NCBI GenBank assembly: GCA_035656335.1
Contig: DASRSS010000142.1
Location: forward strand, 1 to 14,455
DNA from: DASRSS01 sp035656335
GTDB taxonomy: Bacteria > Actinomycetota > Actinomycetes > Mycobacteriales > Jatrophihabitantaceae
Reading direction: 5' to 3'
Length of the DNA: 14,455 nt
Under the pieces are notes generated by a model, which did no database searches, had not been told where the DNA came from, and saw only the letters and a list, made by a program, of their open reading frames with translations. The position numbers and the translations under genes were made by a program. Shown here piece by piece: positions 7,798-14,415 of this stretch; within the stretch, counting starts at the first letter, position 1, and each line of letters opens with the position of its first letter.

Positions 7798-9651
7798 ATG
7801 AGTCAACCCCGACTGGTCGGCGGCCGTTACGAGCTCGGCGAGCTCATCGGCTACGGCGGCATGGCCGAGGTGCACCGCGGCCGTGATGTGCGCCTCGGAC
7901 GCGACGTCGCGATCAAGGTGCTGCGTGCCGACCTCGCGCGCGATCCGTCGTTCCTCAACCGGTTCCGGCGCGAGGCCCAAGCCGCGGCCGGCCTGAACCA
8001 CCCGTCCATCGTGTCGGTCTACGACACCGGCGAGGACGTCGGCCCGGACGGCACCAGCCAGCCGTACATCGTGATGGAGTTCGTCGAGGGACGCACGCTG
8101 CGCGACGTGCTCAAGGCCGAGGGCCGGCTGCCCGCGCGCCGCGTGATGGAGATCGGCGCGGACATCTGCGCCGCGCTGGACTTCAGCCACCGCAACGGGA
8201 TCGTGCACCGCGACATCAAGCCGGCCAACGTGATGATCACGCCCGCCGGTGCCGTCAAGGTGATGGACTTCGGCATCGCGCGTGCCGTCGCGGACAACTC
8301 GGCGACCGTCACGCAGACCGCGAACGTGATCGGCACCGCGCAGTACCTCTCGCCCGAGCAGGCGCGTGGCGAGAGCGTCGACGCCCGCTCCGACGTCTAC
8401 TCGACCGGCTGCCTGCTGTACGAGCTCGCCACGGGAGTCCCGCCGTTCCAAGGCGATTCGCCGGTCGCCGTCGCGTACCAGCACGTGCGCGAGAACGCGC
8501 CGGTGCCGTCCGCGCGCAACCCCGAGGTGCCGCGCACGCTCGACTCGATCGTGATGAAGGCGCTGGCGAAGAATCAGCTGAACCGCTACCAGTCGGCCGG
8601 CGACATGCGCAGCGACCTGCAGCGCGCGCTGGCCAACCAGCCGGTCACGGCCGAGGCCGTCATGACCGACGCCGAGCGCACCCAGTTCATCGCGCGCACT
8701 CCCGTCCCGCCGGTCGCGCTCCCGCACCGCGACGTGGACGAGCCGATCGACGACGGCCACCACCGGCGCACCGGTCTGCTCTGGCTGGCGATCGTGATCG
8801 CGATGCTGGTGGTGATCGGCGGCGTCGTCGCGGTGATCCTGGTGAGCAAGGGCCAGAACAACGGCAAGCCCAAGGTCGCCATCCCGACCGGTGTCGTCGG
8901 CGAGCAGCCCGCCCAGGCCAAGGCGCAGTTCACCGCCGCCAAGCTCAAGCTCGTGCCCGACCCGGCCGGCGCGACGACCAACGGTCCCTGCGCGGACGGC
9001 TCCACGCCGAGCACAGAAGGCGTGGTCTGCACGCTGTTCCAGAACAGCCAGCCTGTCCACGAGGGCGACCAGGTCGTCCAGAACTCGACCGTCTACTACC
9101 AGACGTACGTCCAGAAGAAGGTGTCCGTCCCGCCGGTCACCGGGCTGTCCTGGAACGACGCCGCGACCCAGATCCACAAGCTGGGCCTGAACCCGGTGAA
9201 GAAGGCGGTGAACGCCGGCGGCACGGCCAACCAGGTCGTCGCGCAGGACCCGGAGCAGTTCACCACCGTCACGCCCGGCTCGAACGTCACCCTGTCCGTC
9301 ACCACCGGCAAGTACCGGCTGCCGGACGTGACGGGCATGAAGGTCGCCGACGCCGAGAACAAGCTGTACGGCAAGTTCAACAACATCGACGACACCCAGA
9401 CCCGCGTCACCAGCGACCAGTCCAAGGATCAGACGGTCGCGGAGGAGTCGCCGCAGCCCGGCAAGGCGTACGACCCGAGCACCAAGATCACGCTGATCGT
9501 CTACAAGTTCCAGCAGACGACGCCGACCTGCTCGTCCGGCGGCTCGCTGCCGTCCGGCGGTGCGAGCGCGCCGGCCAGCGGCCTGCCGTCCGGCGGGACG
9601 ACGGGCGTGCCCTCGACCGGGTCCGCGCTGCCGCCCTGCACCACCCCGTAA
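7798..9651 (+). CDS. pknB: PASTA-domain Ser/Thr protein kinase PknB
   Basis: Protein of 617 residues. The kinase domain (about 11-280) has the Gly-rich loop IGYGGMAEV, K40, HRDIKPAN (137-144, D139), DFG (157-159) and the SPEQ segment (185-188). Activation-loop T172 and T174 in VTQTANVIGTAQY align with autophosphorylated T171/T173 of M. tuberculosis PknB. A juxtamembrane linker precedes the transmembrane helix (about 327-349). Three PASTA-like repeats follow (about 358-438, 440-503 and 505-570), then a Ser/Gly/Pro tail. It should sense muropeptides or lipid II and phosphorylate wall-synthesis and division proteins. The ATG at 7798 has GAGGAAA about 6 nt upstream; an in-frame GTG at 7753 inside pbpA would add 15 residues and is less likely. 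Extracellular cysteines C398, C411, C578 and C614 could form disulfides. pknA is absent before it. Confidence 0.96.
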   Translation: MSQPRLVGGRYELGELIGYGGMAEVHRGRDVRLGRDVAIKVLRADLARDPSFLNRFRREAQAAAGLNHPSIVSVYDTGEDVGPDGTSQPYIVMEFVEGRTLRDVLKAEGRLPARRVMEIGADICAALDFSHRNGIVHRDIKPANVMITPAGAVKVMDFGIARAVADNSATVTQTANVIGTAQYLSPEQARGESVDARSDVYSTGCLLYELATGVPPFQGDSPVAVAYQHVRENAPVPSARNPEVPRTLDSIVMKALAKNQLNRYQSAGDMRSDLQRALANQPVTAEAVMTDAERTQFIARTPVPPVALPHRDVDEPIDDGHHRRTGLLWLAIVIAMLVVIGGVVAVILVSKGQNNGKPKVAIPTGVVGEQPAQAKAQFTAAKLKLVPDPAGATTNGPCADGSTPSTEGVVCTLFQNSQPVHEGDQVVQNSTVYYQTYVQKKVSVPPVTGLSWNDAATQIHKLGLNPVKKAVNAGGTANQVVAQDPEQFTTVTPGSNVTLSVTTGKYRLPDVTGMKVADAENKLYGKFNNIDDTQTRVTSDQSKDQTVAEESPQPGKAYDPSTKITLIVYKFQQTTPTCSSGGSLPSGGASAPASGLPSGGTTGVPSTGSALPPCTTP

Positions 9652-9698
9652 CCCCGCTGATCAAGAGCGGTTCTCGGCCGCTGTTGCTCACGGGGTGG
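9641..9698. terminator. Bidirectional terminator-like inverted repeat at convergent gene ends
   Basis: CCACCCCGT (9641-9649) and ACGGGGTGG (9690-9698) form a perfect 9-bp inverted repeat that includes parts of both stop codons (pknB TAA, histidine kinase TGA). Inside it is a smaller stem AGCGG (9666-9670) / CCGCT (9678-9682) with a 7-base loop. No T-tract is present on either strand, which is common for actinobacterial terminators. The symmetry suits termination from both sides. Confidence 0.55.
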
Positions 9699-11160
9699 CG
9701 GGCGGCTCCAGCGGGAGGACGACCAGCGCCTGCAGGCCGGGCTGGCCGCCGGGACGGTCGGTGAGCCGGACGCTGCCGCCGTGCGCGCGCGCCAGGTCGC
9801 GCACGATCGGTAGCCCGAGGCCGGTGCCGCCCGACTCGCGCGCCCGGGACTCCTCGATCCGGTAGAAGCGGTCGAACACCCGCTCGCGCTCGGCGGGCGC
9901 GATGCCCGGGCCGTCGTCGGTCACGGTCAGGCGCACGATCGGCCGTCCGGCCAGCCGGCCGCGGCGCAGCTCCACCCGCACCTCGCTGCGGGCGTATCGC
10001 ACCGCGTTGTCGATCAGGTTCACGATCACCCGGTGCAGCCCGTCGGGATCGCCGTGCAGCACGATCTCCCTGCTCGGCCCGGACGGTTCGACGACCGTGA
10101 CGGGGACGCGCGCGTGGGCGTACCCGCTCACCACGCGGTCCACCAGCTCGTCCAGCCGGACGGGTTCGCGGCGCAGCTCGCGGGCCTCGTCCATGCGGGC
10201 GAGCGCGAGCAGGTCCGCGACCAGCCGGTCCAGCCGGTCCACGTCCACCATCACGTCGTCGACGATCGCGTTCCAGTCGCTCTCCGGTCCGAGGCGCTGG
10301 GCCACCTCGAGCTGCACCCGCAGCGAGGCCAGCGGCGACCGCAGCTCGTGCGCGGCGTCGCCGACGAACGTGCGCTGGCGGGCGGTGGCCGAGTCGATGC
10401 GGTCCAGCATCGCGTTCAGCGTCACGGCCAGCCGGTGGATCTCGTCGCGGGCGTCGGGCACCGGCAGCCGCTGGTCGGCCAGGCCGGCCGCCGTGATGTC
10501 GGCAGCGCCGTGCCGCAGCGCGGCCACCGAGCGCAGGGTCAGCGCGACGACGATGTAGGTGGCGAGCCCCATGAGCAGCACGGCGAACGGCGAGCCGATC
10601 AGCGCGGCGCGGGTGAGGATGCGCTGGCTGTCGTCGACGCGCGACAGGTCGGTGGCGACCAGCACCGTCTTGCTGCCGGCCCGCTTCGCGAGCACCCGCA
10701 GCCGCCCGCTGCCGGCCGGGTTGCCGATGTCGAAGCGCTGACCCGCGCGCGCGTCCTGCAGCTGCTCCGGATCGAGGACTGGCGTGAGGTGGTCCGCGCT
10801 GGGCGTCCAGGCGATCACCCGGTCGGCGGAGTTGACGACCTGCACCGACGAGATGCCACCGGACGTGGGCGGCAGGTTGCGCAGCGACGAGTGCTCTTCG
10901 ATCTGGTGCGCGATGTCGGACGCGGTGCGCAGCGCGGACGAGTCGAGCACGCGGGTCAGCGCGTACCGCTGCAGCACCAGCAACAGGATCGCGCCCGTCG
11001 CCACCGCGAACGTGAACAGCGCGGTCGACAACAGGGTCAACCGCGCGCGCAGCGACTGCCGGGCCCACCACCGCGCCGGCCAGCTCCGGCGCAGCCCACG
11101 TCGCAGGGCACCCACCTTGCGCACGGCGCCGGCCCGCCGTGCGGCACCCCCGGCCGTCAT
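9688..11160 (-). CDS. Two-component sensor histidine kinase
   Basis: Protein of 490 residues: a basic cytoplasmic N-terminus (1-40), TM1 (about 41-63), an extracytoplasmic sensor domain of about 120 residues, TM2 (about 184-208), a HAMP-like linker (about 209-262), a HisKA dimerisation domain with the H box FVGDAAHELRSP (phospho-acceptor H271), and an HATPase_c domain. The N box is NLIDNA (N385), G1 is DDGPG (415-419), and G2 is GTGLGL (445-450). It should autophosphorylate and pass phosphate to the adjacent regulator. Its ATG overlaps the regulator's stop by one base (TGATG), so the pair is translationally coupled. The long basic N-terminus and lack of a clear Shine-Dalgarno leave some doubt about the start; GTG codons at residues 13 and 16 are alternatives. 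The ligand is unknown. Confidence 0.93.
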   Translation of the reverse strand: MTAGGAARRAGAVRKVGALRRGLRRSWPARWWARQSLRARLTLLSTALFTFAVATGAILLLVLQRYALTRVLDSSALRTASDIAHQIEEHSSLRNLPPTSGGISSVQVVNSADRVIAWTPSADHLTPVLDPEQLQDARAGQRFDIGNPAGSGRLRVLAKRAGSKTVLVATDLSRVDDSQRILTRAALIGSPFAVLLMGLATYIVVALTLRSVAALRHGAADITAAGLADQRLPVPDARDEIHRLAVTLNAMLDRIDSATARQRTFVGDAAHELRSPLASLRVQLEVAQRLGPESDWNAIVDDVMVDVDRLDRLVADLLALARMDEARELRREPVRLDELVDRVVSGYAHARVPVTVVEPSGPSREIVLHGDPDGLHRVIVNLIDNAVRYARSEVRVELRRGRLAGRPIVRLTVTDDGPGIAPAERERVFDRFYRIEESRARESGGTGLGLPIVRDLARAHGGSVRLTDRPGGQPGLQALVVLPLEPPATP

Positions 11161-11849
11161 CAGCCGGCCGTGCTGCCGCTCTCCGCCGTCAATCGGTAGC
11201 CGGCCCCACGGACGGTCTGCACGCTCTGCTTGCCGAACGGCGTGTCGATCTTGCGGCGCAGGTATCCGACATAGACCTCGACGACGTTCGCGTCACCGTC
11301 GTAGTTCGCGTCCCACACGTGGTGCAGGATGTCCGCCTTGCTGACCGCGTCGCCCGCGCGGCGCATCAGAAACTCGAGCAGCGAGAACTCGCGCGGCGTC
11401 AGCTCGATCGGGGAGTCACCACGCATGACCGTGTGCGCGGCCGGGTCGAGCACCAGGTCGTCGACGGTGAGCGAGGCCGGCCGCGGGTGGACGCCGCGGC
11501 GCAGCAGCGCACGCAGCCGGGCCAGCAGCACCACGAACGAGAACGGCTTGGTCAGGTAGTCGTCCGCGCCGAGATCGAGCGCGTCCGCCTCGTCGTACTC
11601 GCCGTCCTTGGCGGTGAGCATCAGGATCGGCACCCAGTTCTCGGCCGCGCGCAGCTGCTCGATGATCCGGTACCCGGACAGGCCGGGCAGCATGATGTCC
11701 AGGATCACCGCGTCGTACGTGCTCTCCTGGGCCAGGTGCAGGCCGTCGGGGCCGGTGTGCGCGAGATCGACGGTGAATCCCTCGTTGGACAGTCCGCGCT
11801 GCAGCGCGGACGCGAGACGGACTTCGTCCTCGACGATCAGTAGTCGCAC
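11160..11849 (-). CDS. OmpR/PhoB-family response regulator
   Basis: Protein of 229 residues. The receiver domain (about 1-115) has the acidic pocket E7-D8-E9, phospho-acceptor D51 in ILDIMLPG, T79 and K101 in LTKPF. A winged-helix DNA-binding domain follows (about 125-222), with TPREFSLLEFLMRRAG and the C-terminal VQTVRGAGYRL hairpin typical of OmpR-type regulators. The GTG start at 11849 has GAGGAG a few bases upstream. It is the first gene of a two-gene operon with the histidine kinase and is divergent from the LolA-like gene, which is a likely target. It resembles many actinobacterial OmpR-type regulators, so no specific symbol is assigned. Confidence 0.95.
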   Translation of the reverse strand: MRLLIVEDEVRLASALQRGLSNEGFTVDLAHTGPDGLHLAQESTYDAVILDIMLPGLSGYRIIEQLRAAENWVPILMLTAKDGEYDEADALDLGADDYLTKPFSFVVLLARLRALLRRGVHPRPASLTVDDLVLDPAAHTVMRGDSPIELTPREFSLLEFLMRRAGDAVSKADILHHVWDANYDGDANVVEVYVGYLRRKIDTPFGKQSVQTVRGAGYRLTAESGSTAG

Positions 11850-11969
11850 CCTCGTCTCCTCACTGTCGTTCGCCAGACTGCCACTGTGAAGCCTCGCACG
11901 TGCGGCGAAACCTCAGCCCTGTCACAGTGCCTCGAAGTCATCCTCGATTCAGTGAGAACCCCCCGGGTC
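11850..11969. promoter_or_regulatory. Divergent promoter region with repeated CACTGT/ACAGTG boxes
   Basis: CACTGT occurs at 11861-11866 and 11882-11887, 21 bp apart. Its inverse ACAGTG is at 11924-11929, 42 bp further on, so all three are in helical phase. The 8-mer CACTGTGA (11882-11889) is a perfect inverted repeat of TCACAGTG (11922-11929). On the minus strand, TTCACA (11885-11890) and GACAGT (11862-11867) lie 17 bp apart and could be the -35 and -10 of the regulator operon. The boxes may be promoter parts, regulator binding sites, or both. Confidence 0.4.
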
Positions 11970-13082
11970 ATGCAACGACACCCCGCGCTGCGGTGGTTCG
12001 TACCTGCGGGGGTTCTGTGCGTCGCGGCCGCCACGGTGACCGTCGCCGCGTTCCGCACCACGTCCGACGAACCCGCCGACACGACGCCGCAGGCCGTCAT
12101 CTCCGGACTGCAGCGCTCCGGCGGAACCGGCTACTCCGGCACGCTCGTCGCGCAGATGACGCTGAACCTGCCGGTGTCGGCCGACGCCGCCGGCAGCAAG
12201 ACGCCCATCCTGCTGATGGCCGGCGCCCACGCCATGCGCTACTGGTACGGCGGCACCGACCGGCAGCGGGTCGCGCTCACCGACACCGACAGCGAGTCGG
12301 ACGTGTTCTACACGGGCACCAACGTCTGGCAGTGGAACAGCGCGACGAACGTCGCGACCCGGTCGACCCTGCCCAGCCCCGCGGCCGGCGCGATCGGGTC
12401 ACCGGTCTTCCCGGCTCCGCTCACGTTCGCGGCGCTCACGCCCGAGCAGCTGACCACGCGCGCGCTCGCCGCCGTCGACGCGCAGACCGCGGTGCGCGTG
12501 TCCGGCGGCCCGACGATCGCGGACCACCCGACGTATCAGCTGGTGCTGCGCCCGGGCGAGCGGGACGCGACCCGGATCGCCGCCGTACACATCGACGTCG
12601 ACGCCGGCCACGACGTCCCGCTCGGCGTGCAGGTCTACGCGCGCGGCGAGCGGCGGCCGTCCATCGACGTCTCGTTCTCCAGCATCTCCTACAAGATGCC
12701 GGACGCGCAGTACTTCGCGTTCACGCCGCCGCCCGGCGCGACCGTCCGCCGCGGTGTCCAGCCGCAGCTCGTCTCGGCGAACGGACGCGTCCACGTCGAC
12801 GCCGCCAACGTCGCCAGCCAGAAGCCGGTCGACGGCGAGGTAGCGGTCGAGACCGGCTGGTCGGCGATCACCGCGTTCCGGCTGACCCGCGGCGTGTCGG
12901 ACGACACCGCGACCGACAGCTCGCCCGGCGGCCAGCTGCGCGCCGCGATGCGTCCGGTCTCCGGTTCGTGGGGCAGCGGCTACCTGCTCGACACGCCGCT
13001 GCTGTGTGTGCTCATCACCTCGGACGGACGGGTGCTGAGCGGGTCGGTCGAGCCGGCCGAGCTCTACGCCGCCGCGGGCTGA
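11970..13082 (+). CDS. Exported LolA/RseB-fold-like protein
   Basis: Protein of 370 residues from the ATG at 11970. It starts MQRHPALRWF, followed by a hydrophobic segment (about 9-27) that acts as signal peptide or membrane anchor. There is no lipobox: the only nearby Cys follows Leu (VLC). The rest is extracytoplasmic, with beta-rich segments such as GTGYSGTLVAQMTLNLP, YWYGGTDRQRVAL and DVFYTGTNVWQWN. This pattern is typical of actinobacterial proteins annotated LolA-like, DUF2092 or MucB/RseB-like, which bind lipids or lipoproteins. Actinobacteria lack the Lol pathway, so the exact role is unknown. In-frame GTGs at 11886 and 11952 would extend the N-terminus, but the hydrophobic signal would then be too internal. 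No strong ribosome binding site precedes any of these starts. Its divergence from the two-component operon suggests a shared envelope-sensing function (inference). Confidence 0.75.
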   Translation: MQRHPALRWFVPAGVLCVAAATVTVAAFRTTSDEPADTTPQAVISGLQRSGGTGYSGTLVAQMTLNLPVSADAAGSKTPILLMAGAHAMRYWYGGTDRQRVALTDTDSESDVFYTGTNVWQWNSATNVATRSTLPSPAAGAIGSPVFPAPLTFAALTPEQLTTRALAAVDAQTAVRVSGGPTIADHPTYQLVLRPGERDATRIAAVHIDVDAGHDVPLGVQVYARGERRPSIDVSFSSISYKMPDAQYFAFTPPPGATVRRGVQPQLVSANGRVHVDAANVASQKPVDGEVAVETGWSAITAFRLTRGVSDDTATDSSPGGQLRAAMRPVSGSWGSGYLLDTPLLCVLITSDGRVLSGSVEPAELYAAAG

Positions 13083-13107
13083 CGTCCGCTCCTCCCGGCG
13101 CTACCCT
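13079..13107 (+). promoter_or_regulatory. Candidate promoter of the ketosteroid isomerase-like gene
   Basis: CTGACG (13079-13084, resembling TTGACA) and TACCCT (13102-13107, TAnnnT) are separated by exactly 17 bp. The -35 overlaps the stop codon of the LolA-like gene. Transcription would start near 13113-13115, inside the palindrome at 13105-13130. Confidence 0.5.
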
Positions 13108-13130
13108 GACTGGAACGTGTTCTAGTCAGG
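13105..13130. promoter_or_regulatory. 26-bp palindrome matching the KstR operator consensus
   Basis: A near-perfect dyad centred between 13117 and 13118: outer arms CCTGACT (13105-13111) / AGTCAGG (13124-13130) and inner arms GAAC / GTTC, with one mismatched pair in the arms and one at the centre. The central 14 bases, TGGAACGTGTTCTA (13111-13124), fit the published KstR consensus TnnAACnnGTTnnA at every fixed position. It lies just after the -10 and runs into the ribosome binding site (AGGAGGT, 13128-13134), an ideal repressor position. Confidence 0.7.
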
Positions 13131-13138
13131 AGGTCAGC

Positions 13139-13516
13139 GTGCCGTCCGTCGAACAGATCAAGGCAACTGTCCAGCGCTACCTGGAGCTTGTCGACCACGG
13201 CACCGCCGAGGAGCTGGCCGACCTGTACGCCGAGGACGCCACCCTCGAGGACCCCGTCGGCAGCGAACCGAAGACGGGCCGGGCGGCGATCCGCGACTTC
13301 TACAAGGTGATCGAGCCGATCGAGCGGTCGGCGAAGCTGGTGTCGCTGCATGCGGCCGCGAACACCGCCGTCTTCGAGTTCCGCATCGTCACCGTCTTCG
13401 GCGACACCACCGTGGACCTGACGCCCGCGGACATCATGGTGTTCGATGACGCCGGCAAGATCGCGAACATGCGCGCGGTCTGGTCGGCCGAGGACATGAC
13501 GACGTCCAAGGCATGA
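13139..13516 (+). CDS. Ketosteroid isomerase-like (SnoaL/NTF2-fold) protein
   Basis: Protein of 125 residues, the usual size of bacterial steroid delta-5-isomerases. The segment DATLEDPVGSEPKTGRAAIR (33-52) closely resembles Comamonas and Pseudomonas ketosteroid isomerases. The catalytic triad is intact: Y14, D38 and D98 (in TPADIMVF), matching Tyr14, Asp38 and Asp99 of the Comamonas testosteroni enzyme with a one-residue gap. The expected reaction is isomerisation of 5-ene-3-oxo to 4-ene-3-oxo steroids in the cytoplasm. The GTG start has AGGAGGT 4 nt upstream. It is 56 bases after the LolA-like gene but has its own candidate promoter and a KstR-like operator, which supports a role in sterol or steroid catabolism. 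Many actinobacterial homologues are of unproven substrate, so the exact reaction is inferred. Confidence 0.88.
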   Translation: MPSVEQIKATVQRYLELVDHGTAEELADLYAEDATLEDPVGSEPKTGRAAIRDFYKVIEPIERSAKLVSLHAAANTAVFEFRIVTVFGDTTVDLTPADIMVFDDAGKIANMRAVWSAEDMTTSKA

Positions 13517-13571
13517 GCCGAGGCGCGACCGCCATGTGAGCAGGGCCGCGCATACTTAACGGCGCGCCTAC

Positions 13572-13706
13572 ATGGATTCGATCGCGGAAGCGGCCATGCT
13601 GTCCGCCGTGAACAACACCGCACTGCTGGTCGGAAACGCTGCCGTCGTGCTGTTGGCGGCGCTGCTCGTGCTCGCGATCGGGGCGCCGAACCGCTACTGG
13701 AGGTAG
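13572..13706 (+). CDS. Possible small single-span membrane protein (44 aa)
   Basis: The open frame encodes 44 residues: a polar N-terminus (MDSIAEAAMLSAVNNT), one hydrophobic helix (about 17-37, rich in Ala, Leu and Val) and a short C-terminus ending PNRYWR. Third codon positions are about 89 % G/C, like the neighbouring genes. An in-frame TAA at 13557-13559 limits the start to the ATG at 13572 or the ATG at 13596. The first lacks a ribosome binding site but has CATACT (13551-13556) upstream as a possible -10, giving a near-leaderless message. The second has GGAAG 5 nt upstream and gives 36 residues. The 3' end overlaps the convergent DUF2630-like gene by 13 bases. I do not recognise a family; it may be chance. 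Confidence 0.4.
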   Translation: MDSIAEAAMLSAVNNTALLVGNAAVVLLAALLVLAIGAPNRYWR

Positions 13707-13942
13707 GACTCCACGTCGTTGCCGCTGCGCTCGCTCGCGGCATCGGGGTCCTCGCCGGTCTCCTCGCGGGCCCGGCGCTGCCGCAGTAGGTCCCACGCCT
13801 GATCCAGCTGGATCTCCAACGCCCGCAGCCGGTCACGGTCCGCGTGGCCCAGCCCGTGACCGCCGGCACGCAGCTGCTTCTCCTCGGCGACGAGCGCGTG
13901 GATGCGCTCCAGGATGCCGTGATCGGTCGGGTTCTCGTTCAC
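13694..13942 (-). CDS. DUF2630-like small protein
   Basis: Soluble acidic protein of 82 residues, mostly helical. The segment ILERIHALVAEEKQLR (10-25) and a second helix around ADRDRLRALEIQLDQAWDLL (34-53) with RQRRAREE are typical of the short actinobacterial DUF2630 family, whose function is unknown; a coiled-coil hairpin is likely. The C-terminus ends NDVESYLQ, as in that family. The GTG start at 13942 has GGGAG about 6 nt upstream. It is transcribed away from the cold-shock gene and shares with it a 240-base divergent intergenic region. There are no membrane segments or cysteines. Family assignment is from pattern memory, not a search. Confidence 0.82.
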   Translation of the reverse strand: MNENPTDHGILERIHALVAEEKQLRAGGHGLGHADRDRLRALEIQLDQAWDLLRQRRAREETGEDPDAASERSGNDVESYLQ

Positions 13943-14182
13943 CGCTGCTCCCTTTTTCGGCCGTGCTGAAACCTGCCGACCAAAGTATTGCCAAAGTTGC
14001 TGTTGCTCAGTGTGCCCCGAACCTTGCTACGCTATGCGCTGGTTGCCGCGCAGCGCCGGATTCCGGGCTGGGTAATCGGTTGTCTACCTACTCTCGGCTG
14101 TCGGGAAGTGGTTGTTCGCCCGGTGGTGACCGATGGGACTCGCACGGTGCGGTTCCCGCAGCACAGAGAGAAGAACGGCAAA
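13943..14182 (+). promoter_or_regulatory. Promoter region and long leader of the cold-shock gene
   Basis: The 240-base divergent region has no credible gene. TACGCT (14028-14033) is a plausible -10 with TTGCTC (14003-14008) as a loosely spaced (19 bp) -35. That would give a leader of about 140 bases, as is common for cspA-type genes. In it lie two stem-loops: GCGCTG (14036-14041) / CAGCGC (14051-14056), and TGCGG (14148-14152) / CCGCA (14156-14160) close to the start. Upstream are direct repeats CCAAAGT at 13980-13986 and 13991-13997, 11 bp apart. Confidence 0.45.
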
Positions 14183-14386
14183 ATGGCTCAGGGCACGGTC
14201 AAGTGGTTCAACAGCGAGAAGGGCTTCGGCTTCATCGCTCCTGACGGTGGCGCACCGGACGTGTTCGTCCACTACTCGGCGATCCAGTCGGACGGCTACC
14301 GCTCGCTGGACGAGAACCAGCGGGTCGAGTTCGACGTCACGCAGGGTCAGAAGGGCCCGCAGGCGGAGAACGTCCGCCCGGTCTGA
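14183..14386 (+). CDS. Cold-shock protein, CspA family
   Basis: Protein of 67 residues forming a single cold-shock domain (OB fold). It has MAQGTVKWFNSEKGFGFI at the N-terminus with RNP-1 (KGFGFI, residues 13-18), RNP-2 (VFVHY, about 27-31) and a C-terminal GPQAENVRPV strand. It binds single-stranded RNA and DNA as an RNA chaperone in the cytoplasm. Length and residues match actinobacterial CspA-type proteins; several paralogues are usual, so no numbered symbol is given. The ATG at 14183 is the family start; a purine-rich GAGAGAAGAA stretch lies upstream. The frame stays open upstream for 65 codons from a TTG, but that region looks like an untranslated leader. It is monocistronic, with a strong hairpin after it. 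Confidence 0.97.
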   Translation: MAQGTVKWFNSEKGFGFIAPDGGAPDVFVHYSAIQSDGYRSLDENQRVEFDVTQGQKGPQAENVRPV

Positions 14387-14415
14387 CCGGAGCGGTCTGA
14401 CCCCCAGCACGTAAG

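Noticed and set aside
13521..13569. Inverted repeat AGGCGCG / CGCGCCT after the isomerase-like gene, considered as a terminator
   Set aside because: Only 7 bp with a 35-base loop and no U-tract; this is likely by chance in GC-rich DNA.
13988..14182. Open 65-codon N-terminal extension of the cold-shock protein from a TTG
   Set aside because: The cold-shock domain starts exactly at the ATG at 14183. The extension has no ribosome binding site, is unlike any cold-shock protein, and overlaps the likely promoter and leader.
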